From Dioszegia crocea (Eukaryota > Basidiomycota > Tremellomycetes > Tremellales > Bulleribasidiaceae), in NCBI GenBank assembly GCA_001600615.1, contig BCKK01000002.1:3006809-3070808 (forward strand): 64,000 bases of DNA, given 5' to 3'. How positions within the stretch are numbered: the stretch's first letter is position 1; each line of letters begins with the position of its first letter. The notes beneath the pieces are model-generated. The model had not been told where the DNA came from, did no database searches, and was given only the letters and a program-made list of their open reading frames with translations. The position numbers and the translations under genes are program-made. This document shows, one piece after another, positions 47,129-57,240 of this stretch.

Positions 47129-47879
47129 TCATCCTCTGTTACGGATCATCTGCACAGTCTGGACCTTCTCGCGTACCTGGAATCCGTCAGCTACTGCCAC
47201 TCGAAGCTTGAGATGGGCGAATGAAGCTAGGGAAATAATCTTGACTCGAGACACAGCTGTTCGCCTTTCCGTCGCTTGTGTGACATTCCACCCCCTCAGA
47301 TCGCGACGCACATCCCAATCTCGCACACCTTGACCAGCCACTTTGAAACTGAACCAAACTCACCATCTCCTGGAATCTGCGCCTATGCCTCTCCGTCCCT
47401 AATCTCCTCTTGCGCTCGCTAGGCTTCTCATGAAACTCCCCTCTCCGCACATACTTCTTCACCCCGCTCCGACTCAGCATCCCCGACAACTGTTTGTACG
47501 CCTTCATCGTGTCACTCATGTACACTCGCATCGACCGCCCAGACCACTGATTACCAGGCATGACCATCTTCGACTGCTGGGATTGCTTCGCCCACCACGT
47601 ATCCGATTCGTCATACTCCGTCATTGAAGGGGGATATTTTAAATCGGCTTGGTCCGAGATGGCGAAGTCTTCGGTAAGCGGGTTGGGTTTAGCAGATTCG
47701 AGACCGTATGGGTTTTTAGGCCGGAAGGGAGCGCCGCGAGTGTTAGGTGTGGGGGTGAAGGGGGCGGATGTGGGTTCTGATTGGAAGGCTGGGAGGGAGG
47801 GGGCGGTGAAAGCTCGAGAGAGGAAGGGAGAAGATCGGGATGGTCCTGCGCGGACTAGGTTTCGGAAGAAGGTCGCCAT
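47129..47879 (-). CDS. MRP21: Mitochondrial small-subunit ribosomal protein bS21m
   Basis: Exons are 47879-47364 and 47176-47129, giving 187 residues. The start MATFFRNLVRAGPSRSSPFL is a plausible mitochondrial presequence (Arg, Ser, no acids). The C-terminal 70 residues are the S21 fold: RSMRVYMSDTMKAYKQLSGM, then KYVRRGEFHEKPSERKRRLG, RHRRRFQEM, and after the intron VREKVQTVQMIRNRG as the stop-adjacent end. This protein sits near the mRNA platform of the mitochondrial 37S subunit. The ATG at 48128 is in frame upstream but would bury the presequence, so it was not used. The intron is 187 nt, unusually long here. The preceding gene on the same strand ends at 48146. Confidence 0.86.
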
Positions 47880-48145
47880 GATTGTTTGAACGTAGACGGG
47901 ATGTGTTTTGTGGCTTGAGATATGATGGTGCAGAGGCAAGATGAGATGAGATTTTGGGACTTTGGTGCAAGGCCGCACGGAATCAAAATTGGACTTGACA
48001 TTTGACACATCTTCAAAGCCCTGTTCGTCTGCGACTATCCTAGCCGCAAGGCTGATGGCTATACATAGACGGTGAATGAGCGGACATAGCATATACCAAG
48101 ATCCTAAAATATCGATGGCATCGTCCATCGTCCCTCAAGAAAAAT

Positions 48146-50861
48146 TCACCCCTCACGTAACTCCGCCAACCTGACAACCTCCAGTACCTCCTCCCTCTCC
48201 CTCTTCTCCTGCTCTTCAAGCTTTCGTACAGCCTCTAGCGCCTCTGCTTCGCCATCACTAGTCGGTCCTTCATCATCCTCATAGGACTCCATCTCCCCTC
48301 CTGTGTAAGATGGCTCTCCATGTCCGGGAGTGGCGGACGAAGGCAATGCACCTGGCCCCGCTGCCTGACTCTCCTCCATCGACAGCATCATGGCGTACTG
48401 GACTGCCTCATCCGGATCATCCAGACCCAAGTCTTCCAGCATACTGTTCTGTCGAACCTGTAGCCGCGTCGGAGTAGCATGATGACCATGATCGGACTGA
48501 AGCGCTAGATGATCGTCTTCCGCATCTTGATGGGCGGATCGCATGTCTGCACATCAGCCTTGGTACCTGTCCTCAAGGGATGAAAAACCCACCAACAGCC
48601 CTGCCGCCACCACCACCTTGCGCCCCGCCGCCTCTGCCTCGACCTTTACTTCCCGCTTCTCTCTTCTTGCCTGACCCGGCGCGCCAATAGAACACCTTCA
48701 TCCCGATACTGGCAACGACAAGATCGTGCTCCAGGATGATCTGATTCGGGGTATAGCAAAGCGCTACTCCACTGTTGGAGGTCGCCGTGGCGCGATCCGC
48801 AGGAGAGAGATGAGTGGCGTGGAACGAACGGACGAGCTCAGGCGTAGGGGATAGAGGGTCATATATGTCGATGAATCCGGTACATCTGCGTGAATCAGCT
48901 GCGAATGCGTACAAAAAATGAGGACGACTCACGATCCGATAGCGACCAACGATGAGTGAGCATCTATAGCGGTAATCTTGTGATTCGCAGCAGACCACGA
49001 TCGGATGGGAGCGATCGAGTCTCTATCCGTCACAGAGTCCCAGCTGAATATCGACGCCTTTCCATGCTCGTCACCGGTAATGATGAAACGGCCAAACTTT
49101 GGTTGAGCGTATTCAGGCGGTGGGTCTGACGGAAGTGGTGATGTCCCACCTGTTCCTTCCAGAGCGGGGGATAATGGAGGGGGAGTAGCGACGGGGGCTG
49201 CCGGGCCCAGAGCGACGTACAGAGCGGTGATGGCGCCGCTGCCGATGAAATCCGTCCGGTCCGTCGATCCATCGATATGGACATCGTATCGCGATACCGT
49301 ATTTGACAGCTCATGATGTATCAGAACCGCTGCGTGTCCTTCGTCCAGCACATCCAGCTCGAGCCGCTGAACAGCTCCGTCCTCCCCTGATCCAACATCA
49401 ACCCGCACTTCAGCAACTTCCCCCTCAACGCCAAACCATACCCTCAAATCTCCATCCCCAGTCACGCCACATATCACGCCAGCAGCTGAATTGCACCTCG
49501 CCAGAATGATTGGATCGGCCCGTTTCGACGTTCGCAATTTGACGATATCGGGACGATCCTCCAGGGCGGTGGTAGCCGGCATGGATGTGAAGATACACTC
49601 CATACTGCCTGCGGTCTCCCCATTGAGTGACTTCTTCCCGGGTCCAGATCGAGGTTGGGCTGGGTGAAGTCGCCAGAACTTGACGCAGCCATCTTCACCA
49701 CTCGTCACCCAGTATCCATCCTCCCCGTCTTCCGCCCACACGCACTCGACACTGCCCTCATGCGCGTCATCTACCGAGCAAAAGACATTGGTTGAGCTCG
49801 CTCGTCCGCCCTGGGACGCATGCGATTTCATGCCCATTGTAGTGTGTACTACAGTCCCAGTAGATAGCCCCCACAGGACTGCGGATTGACGACGGTTTGG
49901 AAGGTGAACTGCCGTTGGAGGTGAGGCATGATCGAGGTGTGGTCGGAGGTGGAAATTTGCGTCTCGCCCAGGACCCCAGTACCCCTTTGTCACTTTCCCG
50001 TTCAATGGGTCGCTTCTGACCACACCTCCAGCACCGAGACTGGCAGAGAGGACGTATGGCGCCGGCCGAGTGGTTGCGGCTAGAAGGGCTTCGTATTTCT
50101 GCCGATGGGTCAATTTAGGCGCGGAAGTTTCGGGTACAGGGGGAGTGCCAGATTTAGCAGGCGCTTGGTTCTTCCCAACCACAAGCTTGGTTTGTGTGGA
50201 CGCGTGAGGTGGGTATGACAGGGACAGCGCCTGGATGAGGCCGACTGGCGGATGATGCGTCGCCGAATTGGTTTTAGATGTTGCCCATCGCCTGTAGTTA
50301 GCGTCTTCGTGGAATTATAACTTACTCTAGCATCAGCTCCCTGGCCAGAGATTCTTTTCGCCATCCCCTGCTTTCTTCTCCACTCGGCTGTACAAGCACG
50401 TGCACTTCTGACGGCTTTGCGGCGCCGAGGTACCGATAGATGTAGCTCTGTCGCCATATAGACTCATCCTCCAGATCACCCCTGAGAGTCTTGCAAGTCG
50501 CCGACAGCACTGATAGAGATCGAGGTGGCAGTCGGGCCAGCAAGACCTGTAGAAGATCTACGGGTAACTTGAGGAGATGGCTGCTTAGTCAGCGACACTC
50601 GCACGGCGGCCAAAGAACGCACCATTCTCCTTCGATAGGCTCTCTTGACCTGGCCTTCTTCTTGCCTAGTCTCTTGGCGCCGCCTGCACCGCCGACGGAA
50701 GGTCTGGGAGATCGCTTGCCTGCCCGCTCGTTCCCACGGGACGAGGGGAGTGAGATATCCAAATCAAGGAGGTCATCTTGTAGCTGGTCGATAGTTGCTT
50801 GTGCGGTGAGATAGGGGCTGCTGGCTTTAAAATGAGGGCTGAGAGTTGGCGAGAGAGGCAT
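48146..50861 (-). CDS. F-box / WD40 / UIM protein, Ufo1/Pof10-like
   Basis: Exons are 50861-50623, 50580-50326, 50291-48933, 48885-48593 and 48546-48146, giving 848 residues. The F-box starts about residue 80 (LLKLPVDLLQVLLARLPPRS, SVLSATCKTLRG). WD40-like repeats cover about 190-640: HLPNRRQSAVLWGLSTGTVV, DAHEGSVECVWAEDGEDGYW, SGEDGCVKFWRLH, GDGDLRVWFG, GDEHGKASIFSWDSV and the closing DHSL-like turn IDAHSSLVAIGS. A Gly/Arg-rich linker (GRGRGGGAQGGGGG) precedes one ubiquitin-interacting motif, DPDEAVQYAMMLSMEES, whose A-x-x-x-S core is exact. This order is that of yeast Ufo1 and fission-yeast Pof10, substrate receptors of SCF ligase. The C-terminus is a Glu/Arg coiled coil. One intron is 34 nt. 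Confidence 0.82.
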
Positions 50862-50946
50862 AAATGGATCTAGCGGAGGTTCGGGGCGATGAAGGGCTTT
50901 GATAGGCCTGTCAGATTATAGCAAGTGGATAGCGGTGAGATGTATA

Positions 50947-51195
50947 ATGAACGTGTATCGCGCTTCAAGCGAGCTGCCGCCCGAGCAGCAGCTGCAGGTG
51001 GCAACGTAAGTATTCCCCCCACTTAAGGGGATGTAGTCAGCAGCTAAATTCGACTGCAGCTCGCTATATCTAGCTCCACCTACCTTCTCTTACCGGTCCC
51101 TACACCTGCCTTCTCGCGCAACAGACTCCTATCTCACCACCAATCAAGCACTCTGCCTGATACTCGTCAGACATCCTCAGCGAGACGAGGAGTAG
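50947..51195 (+). CDS. Small hypothetical protein (doubtful)
   Basis: Exons 50947-51005 and 51060-51195 give 64 residues: MNVYRASSELPPEQQLQVA, then SLYLAPPTFSYRSLHLPSRA. The donor GTAAGT and acceptor CTGCAG are good and the frame is kept. A third exon (51243-51269) could extend it by about ten residues using a 47-nt intron. No family is recognised. Its start is only 85 bases from the divergent F-box/WD40 gene, and its end is close to the start of the PRELI-like gene, so it could instead be leader sequence of the latter. Confidence 0.3.
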
Positions 51196-51294
51196 GCTCA
51201 AGAGCATACCCCGACCGCAACGCAGTCGCGGTCACAAGACCTACTTCCTTGCGGTCCCTTAGGGCGTAACGCATCAGCTCGGGAATGACGTGCT

Positions 51295-52144
51295 ATGGTA
51301 CAAGTATACCGCAGAACACATGAGTAGTGAGTCTTAAGGCTATCTAGTATTTGCGTAAAGCTCACACTAGACTAGTTCAGACCCACCAGCAACCTCGATC
51401 CTAGCCTTCTTCCTACGTTATCCCAATCCCTTCGCGCGACACGTCCTCTCCGTTGACGTTCTCTCACGCTACGTCGACCCCGATACTGGTCGACTACATA
51501 CCCAGCGTCTCATCCTTAAACGGGGAATCCTGCCAAAATGGGCTACGAGCTGGTTACCGCTTTCAGGCGCTGCGGGCGGTCTTGATGCCTGGGTACTGGA
51601 GGAGAGCGTGGTTGATCCTCCCGGATGGAATGGAGAGGGGAGTCAACCGCAACTTGTGTCGGAACAAGGCAACCTCAATCACAAGAAGTTTATGCATGTG
51701 ATGGAGGGTGGGAAGTTGATTTCTGGGCCAAATGGGTATGTCGTGTGACCTTTCCCAGTGCATCTAAGCTGACGTTATAGGACAACGACACATTACACTA
51801 CAGCGGAAGTACGGTCAGAACTAGGCGGCAGGTGGTCTTCCCTCCTCCGAGCCAAAATCGAGTCGTATGGCGTAGGCAAATTCGAAGTCAATTCGGAGAC
51901 AGCTCGCAAGGGCATGTCACTGGTGCTTTCGCTTCTTCGCGATCGACAGCCATTACCCGATACCGCCGAATTCTACCCGCCACCACCGAGGGGATATGGG
52001 GATACTTGGGCTGGACCGGAAGGGGATGCGCACGACGGCGCGGGACTGAGTGGACGGCGGGCAGCGAGCTTTTTCCTCTCGCCCGGTAGTCTGGCGGGAT
52101 TGAGAAGAGGGAGAGAGGGCGATGGGGGGCCAAAGGAGCAGTAG
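51295..52144 (+). CDS. PRELI/UPS-family mitochondrial lipid-transfer protein
   Basis: Exons are 51295-51326, 51376-51735 and 51781-52144, giving 251 residues. The N-terminus MVQVYRRTHEYSDPPATSIL begins at residue 1 with the MSF1/PRELI strand. It is followed by the defining block AFFLRYPNPFARHVLSVDVL, SRYVDPDTGRLHTQRLILKR and GILPKWATSW. The later THYTTAEVRSELGGRWSSLL and an amphipathic C-terminal helix fit the fold. UPS proteins pair with Mdm35/TRIAP1 in the intermembrane space and carry phosphatidic acid or phosphatidylserine between mitochondrial membranes. Which paralogue (Ups1, 2 or 3) is not decidable. The acceptor at 51375 (CTAG) was chosen because it alone keeps the frame. Ptc7 follows 254 bases downstream. 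Confidence 0.83.
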
Positions 52145-52398
52145 TGCAGTATTCAACCTGTATTATAGCGATTGTATGTATGCATATAGATTAGGCTGGT
52201 CAGCCCCTTGGTAATCTCTTGTGTAGGAAACCTGTACTATGGCATAGACTGGGAATCCTGTGCCAATCTAAGGTCATGGAACAGATCGACAGTTTCAAAG
52301 TTTCAGCATTTCGGCTCGAGCCAAAGCCCAGCCCAAAGCTTCAAAGCATCAGATATCACAACTTGACCTCATCGCCTACTTGAAAGAAGTGCAGCACA

Positions 52399-53769
52399 AT
52401 GGTTCGGTCCACTTCTCGCCTACTCAAAACCCTAAATGCTCCCCCAGTCTCGCACAAGGCCACCCCCTCGCCAATCCTATACTCCCTAGGCCTGTCCTAC
52501 GCTTCAAAGTCCAGTCCACCATTTGTTCCCCCCAAATCCGCCTACCCAACCTCTGGTTTCGCACGCCAACCGAGTCAGCTCGGAAGATGGGTGGATGAGA
52601 TGCTACATCTGCGTGCTGGGCGAGGGGAACTGGTCGGAGGTGTAGAGGGCGGATGGACGGAAGAGATGCAGGAGGAAGTTGGGAGATGGGGAGCTGGAGA
52701 GGATTTCTTTGGGCTGATAGATGGGGAAGGATATGTGCGTCTTCCTTTTCGATAGACCAGCTGGATCTTCCTCAATGGGATGGTCTGGCACGCTGCCAGA
52801 ATACAGCTGACTCCCAGACCCACCTCTCCCTATCTGACGGCGTGGGCGGCTGGGCTCCTCAGGCCGACCCCGCGCTCTTCGCCCAATCACTAATGTATCA
52901 CTATTGCCGTGCGGCCGTTTCTAGTCCTAGTACAGCACCATGGGACCTTCTGAAGAAGGGGTACGAGGCTGTATTGGCAGATGAGAATGTGGCGATGGGG
53001 AGCGGGACGGGGGTCGGGGTCGGATTGGGAGATACGGGAGAATTGAGGGGTGTCAAGTGGGTCTTGGTTGGCAACCAGCTTGGAACAATTGGCTGACCCA
53101 GACAGTCTTGGGGATTCAGGGGTAACGATCCTGCGGAGAGATGAAGAGGTGTACACTACGCCTGTGCAGACACATTATTTTAACTGTCCGGTGGGTTGGC
53201 TGCTAGTTCTGGAAAACTGGGATGCACAGGCTGACTCGTATTTCAGCTACAATTAACCAAAGCGCCCTTTGGCCAGTCGGACGGGTTAGCGAAGGACAGA
53301 CCAGAAGATGGATTCAGGTTCAAATACGATCTGGAACCAGGAGACATTGTCGTGTTATACGTACGTCCACCTCACCTGCAAGTGCTAATACGTAGACTGA
53401 CGGACTATCCGACAATCTGCCTAGACAGCACCTTTCAGCCCTCTCAGGCCGTATTTCCGCCCTTCTCGCCCATCCCTCCAACTCCCATTTAAGCCCTTCT
53501 GACCGCTCAGCCGAACGCGCCCGTCTACTCGCTGATGCGTTGGTGGGATATGGCCGGATGGCGATGCAGCGGACAGGCGAAGAGGTGGGGACGGACGGGA
53601 AAAAGTCGTGGAGGACGCCATTTGAGGTTGAGGCTGAGAAGGAGGGATTAAGGTTTTTGGGTGGGAAGGTTGACGAGTGAGTATTTGCCGCTGGCGTGGT
53701 TGTTGAAGGGCGTTCAGCTGACTTGGTAGCATTACCGTAATGACTGCTGTTGTATCTGAACGTATTTGA
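52399..53769 (+). CDS. PTC7: Mitochondrial PP2C-type phosphatase Ptc7
   Basis: Exons are 52399-52734, 52818-53056, 53106-53190, 53247-53360, 53396-53676 and 53730-53769, giving 364 residues. The N-terminus MVRSTSRLLKTLNAPPVSHK is a mitochondrial presequence. The PP2C core shows metal-binding Asp in GEDFF and in LSDGVGGWAPQADPALFAQS, then LLKKGYEAVL, NLGDSGVTILRR, VQTHYFNCP, the catalytic YTDGLSDNLP and the closing DDITVMTAVV. These motifs and spacing are specific to Ptc7 within the SpoIIE/PP2C group. Ptc7 dephosphorylates Coq7 to raise ubiquinone synthesis. The 35-nt intron 53361-53395 falls inside the catalytic YTDG motif. The neighbour is the UPS lipid-transfer gene, another mitochondrial protein. 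Confidence 0.93.
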
Positions 53770-53923
53770 CGTACGAGGCAGCCATATGTACATACCCATC
53801 ATCCCCTGTGCATTTCAGGCTTCACGCATAGACGTCCTCACCCACAACTTACCCCTCCTTTGGATCTGAGCATCGCCAACATGGAAGCTCAACTGAAATG
53901 CGTCTGATAGACCTCACCCTGTT

Positions 53924-55433
53924 ATGTCAGAATTTACGCAGCAGTACCTCGGCACCCTCCTCGCCTTTGCCGCATCCTTCCTCTTCACGCTAGCAAATAT
54001 CATCGGACAAAGCTGTATACGACAAGGTTTGGGTCCGGGACAATTCGTCTTTGGTCGAATGGTCAGTCTTTACACCCCTTGATGCCTGTGCGTACCATGC
54101 TGATCCCCAATCTAGGTCATCGCCCTCGCTATCGTTAGTGCTTGTATCTGCTTCCGATGTCCTTCCGAAATCGCACAGCTCGACCCCCGCTCAGACCCCG
54201 GCAGCTTGAATGCGCATGCGCTCGAAACGACATTTCCTACGACGCTGATGCAGCGCGATCCCTCCCGAGCCGCTCGCCTAATATGGCTACGATCCGTTCT
54301 CATTAGCCTTGGGCTCTGTCTCGGCTTTGCCTCGTTGGCCCGACTGGACGTCGCCGAGTTCTGCACCGTGTATAGCCCCAAGGGGGTTTTAGTTGGCTTT
54401 CTCTGCTGGACGGTATTAGGCGAGGCTTTCGGCTGGCGATTACGCATAGCAGCAAGTGAGTGTCTCTCATTTGATAACCTCTTTGTTTGATACTGACGCT
54501 CGCAGTCCTGTCGACACTAGCCGTCGTTCTCGTCGTTCAACCCCCTTTCCTAGTCGGACTCACGCCAGATGGAGCTATCGGCACCGGAAGTCGAACGGCT
54601 GGGTTCGGGTTGTGCATAGCCTCTCTACTTCTGGACGCTCTAGGTAGTGAGTTTATACGCAGATGATATTACACCTGAGCTGAGCGTCATAAAGTGCTCC
54701 TGCTCCGCGTTGTCGGCCCGGGTCCCGATCCGCTCATAATGACCTTCGCCTATGTTTTCTCTTGCGTCTTCATCAGCTTCGGGTATGTGTGCTACCAATT
54801 GTAGACGTTGACGCCGGTTTACTGACTTCATAATGTAGATTTTCAGTCCTGACGGGCGAGAAACTTAGCGCGGAGTTGAAAAGCGGCATATTTGTGGAAC
54901 TGGCATTCACGGCGGTGAGTAATTGATGACTGTGCCTTCGCCTCCCAAGCTGATCCACCTAGATACTCGGTCTCTCCGCTCAAGTATGCGTAGTGATGGC
55001 TATGCAAAGAGATACGGGCGCGACAGTGGCGATGGTCCTGTATTCGCAGGCAAGCTATTGACCCAATTGACAACAGGCCAAAAACTTACTGTTCTAGGTA
55101 CCTATGGCTGCTTTGATGCAATCATCTATGCTTGGTGAAATCCCCAATATGCTGTCGATAGTGGGAATGGTGGTCATTGTGGGCTCGGGATTGTGGGCGA
55201 TTGTGAGTTGGCCGAATGCCGCGTTAGATCTGGTACAGCTTGAAGGAAAGAAGGCTGACGGTATCAGAGTGCCGAATCTCAAGAATCAAAACGAGAGACT
55301 ATCGAGGTATGTCCAGTTTTCACCTATCACGGCGCGAGCTTATTGATAGACGGAAGTCGCCGAAGAGCAATTCCTCATACTCGGGTCGGAAGCAGGAGAT
55401 GAGACAGAGATCAGAGTCGCGGTGATTGTGTGA
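53924..55433 (+). CDS. EamA/DMT-type membrane transporter, copy 3
   Basis: Exons are 53924-54061, 54116-54455, 54506-54643, 54695-54782, 54839-54914, 54963-55049, 55098-55202, 55268-55306 and 55350-55433, giving 364 residues. It is the third member of the family at 42.9-46.2 kb, on the opposite strand: FTLANIIGQSC, QLDPRSDPG, AARLIWLRSVLISLGL, GEAFGWRLRIAA, VVQPPFLVGLTP and GPGPDPLIM. Exon lengths 88, 76, 87 and 105 nt in the second repeat are the same in all three. The tail contains the acidic dileucine-like pattern E-E-Q-F-L-I. Intron 55050-55097 has a GC-AG boundary (gcaagc). A small-molecule transporter is inferred; the substrate is unknown. Confidence 0.82.
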
Positions 55434-55664
55434 AGTGATATGTCACCGTGCAAGCGAATTGCAATGGGTTACTCGACCTGATCAGCTGAAATCGCAATGC
55501 CAATCAAGGACATGCTTCGGATAGTCAGGGTGGCCCCGTGCTGAGACCGGGTCAAGTCTATACATACATCGGTCAATATAGACAATCCATCCACGAGATG
55601 TATCGGCCCACTTCCCTCTTTTCTGAGCACGCCCTCGAAAATACGCCGTCGCCTGGATGACCAT

Positions 55665-56965
55665 CTACAGTCGGCCCTGGTGAAGGATGATAGTTTTGAT
55701 AGATGCCGACTTGAACGCGTCCGAAGCAGCTGCAAATGTGATGTCTCCATTCCCATTCTTGAAATCCCAGATCTGATAATGTCAACCTTTCTCGGCATTA
55801 CAGTACGAAATTCGACTTACCCGCTTGTATAGTATACCTCCACCTGCAGCCTGAAGGACCCAGCCCGCACTGGCAAGTGCACCAAATACGCCGCTGACTA
55901 TGGATCCCCTCGCGAAGGAGGCGATGGTGTTGATTAGTCCGGCAGAGCCCGTTGCTATGGGGTCAGCTCGTCGTGGAAGACTAGGCAAACGAGGAGCTTA
56001 CAAGGGATTCCGACGGCCATGTAGACTGAGAAGAGGAGATGGAAGCCTGCGAATAGGAAGTAAATATCTGCAAATTAGCTGATATTCCTTTCGAACGAAA
56101 TGAAAGGTGACTAACAGAAGAAGAAGGCCATGGCTTTACCCTCGGTCCGTGAGAGACCGAGATATATAGGTCGGTACCAAGTCAAGAATGATAATATGCC
56201 AATGACTGGCACGTACATTATACTCGCTCCCAGATCGGCACTGAAGACATCAGCAAATCTGGCAAGGGCTATCAGAGAGGACAAAGGATGATAACATACC
56301 CTCCCTCTGCTGCGCCAGAAATGAGAAGTAGGATGCAGCCGACAAGATTCAATATGAGTGTTCCGGCTAGTGCGAGCCATTGAGAGTATAGAAGCTTGCC
56401 GACTGTGGAGTGTTCGGAGGGGAGGAGGGATAGGTCGTGGTGTATGAATGGGAAGACTGATGGCGTCAGTGAGAGGTCTGCTGTTGCGTGTCGTCGCTGT
56501 CTTCCAGTCGTCTCTCCCCCTGATGATACTCGCATCTAGATGAGAGCTTGTCTGCTTCACCTCCACCGGCCATAATGCAGGAAGCTTCTCCTCTTACACG
56601 CAGCTTCGTCAACACTCACAAGGCGGCCAATTGTTCTCCTTAGCCCCCACAGCGGCCTCCCGATTCCTAACCGCATCCTCCCTTTCCCGCAATTCCCTCT
56701 CCCGCCTTTCAAAGTCCAAACTCCGCTGACTTCTGTCGCCTACGGGTGCAGCAGTCTTTGCTCCAAACCCAAAACCATAGCCTGCGCTGACGGGCTTCGC
56801 AGCTGCTTGGCCTCGCTCGGTATCTGCGGATTCCAAAGAGAAGGCCGAGTCGTTGGCGTGTTGGAAAGGGTTGGAAATGGCGCCTCCAGCTCGACTGGAC
56901 GCGGGGTCTGAGAACGGATTTGAGTCGAGTGGCTGGGGCGGGTCGAAGGGGTTCTGGTGTGCCAT
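55665..56965 (-). CDS. Secretory carrier-associated membrane protein (SCAMP)
   Basis: Exons are 56965-56620, 56456-56300, 56240-56116, 56067-56002, 55954-55821 and 55772-55665, giving 311 residues. The N-terminal cytosolic part has three NPF motifs (QNPFDP, SNPFSD, SNPFQH) for EH-domain endocytic adaptors, then a heptad helix (RRERELREREDAVRNREAAV). The SCAMP signature NNWPP leads into FPFIHHDLSLL. Four membrane helices follow (LALAGTLILNLVGCILLLIS; MYVPVIGILSFLTWYRPIYL; FFFYIYFLFAGFHLLFSVYM; IVSGVFGALASAGWVLQAAG), ending in a short polar tail. SCAMPs cycle between trans-Golgi, endosomes and plasma membrane. The first intron is 163 nt, longer than usual. It diverges from arginase. Confidence 0.91.
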
Positions 56966-57240
56966 CGTGGGCTCTAGATATAGATGTTGCGGATGTTATG
57001 GTTATAAGAGGCATGTCTGCACTTCGATACAGCTGCAGCTGGCTGCTCTGCTGTGCCCAAATGCGGCGATGTGACGCACATCTTAATTGATCCCCACTTA
57101 GTAGTCTGGAGCCCCGCTTACGTTAAGGGTGTTTCGGATCTTGGTCACTCACTCGAAAGATCTTCGACAACCATCCATAACGCGACATTCTCAGCCTCTA
57201 CTGAACTCTCTACACCCCAGCTCGAGCCTGATAGAGCACC

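Noticed and set aside
47880..48128. Upstream in-frame ATG (48128) as the start of bS21m
   Set aside because: It would add 83 residues in front of a clear mitochondrial presequence and lie almost at the stop of the preceding gene.
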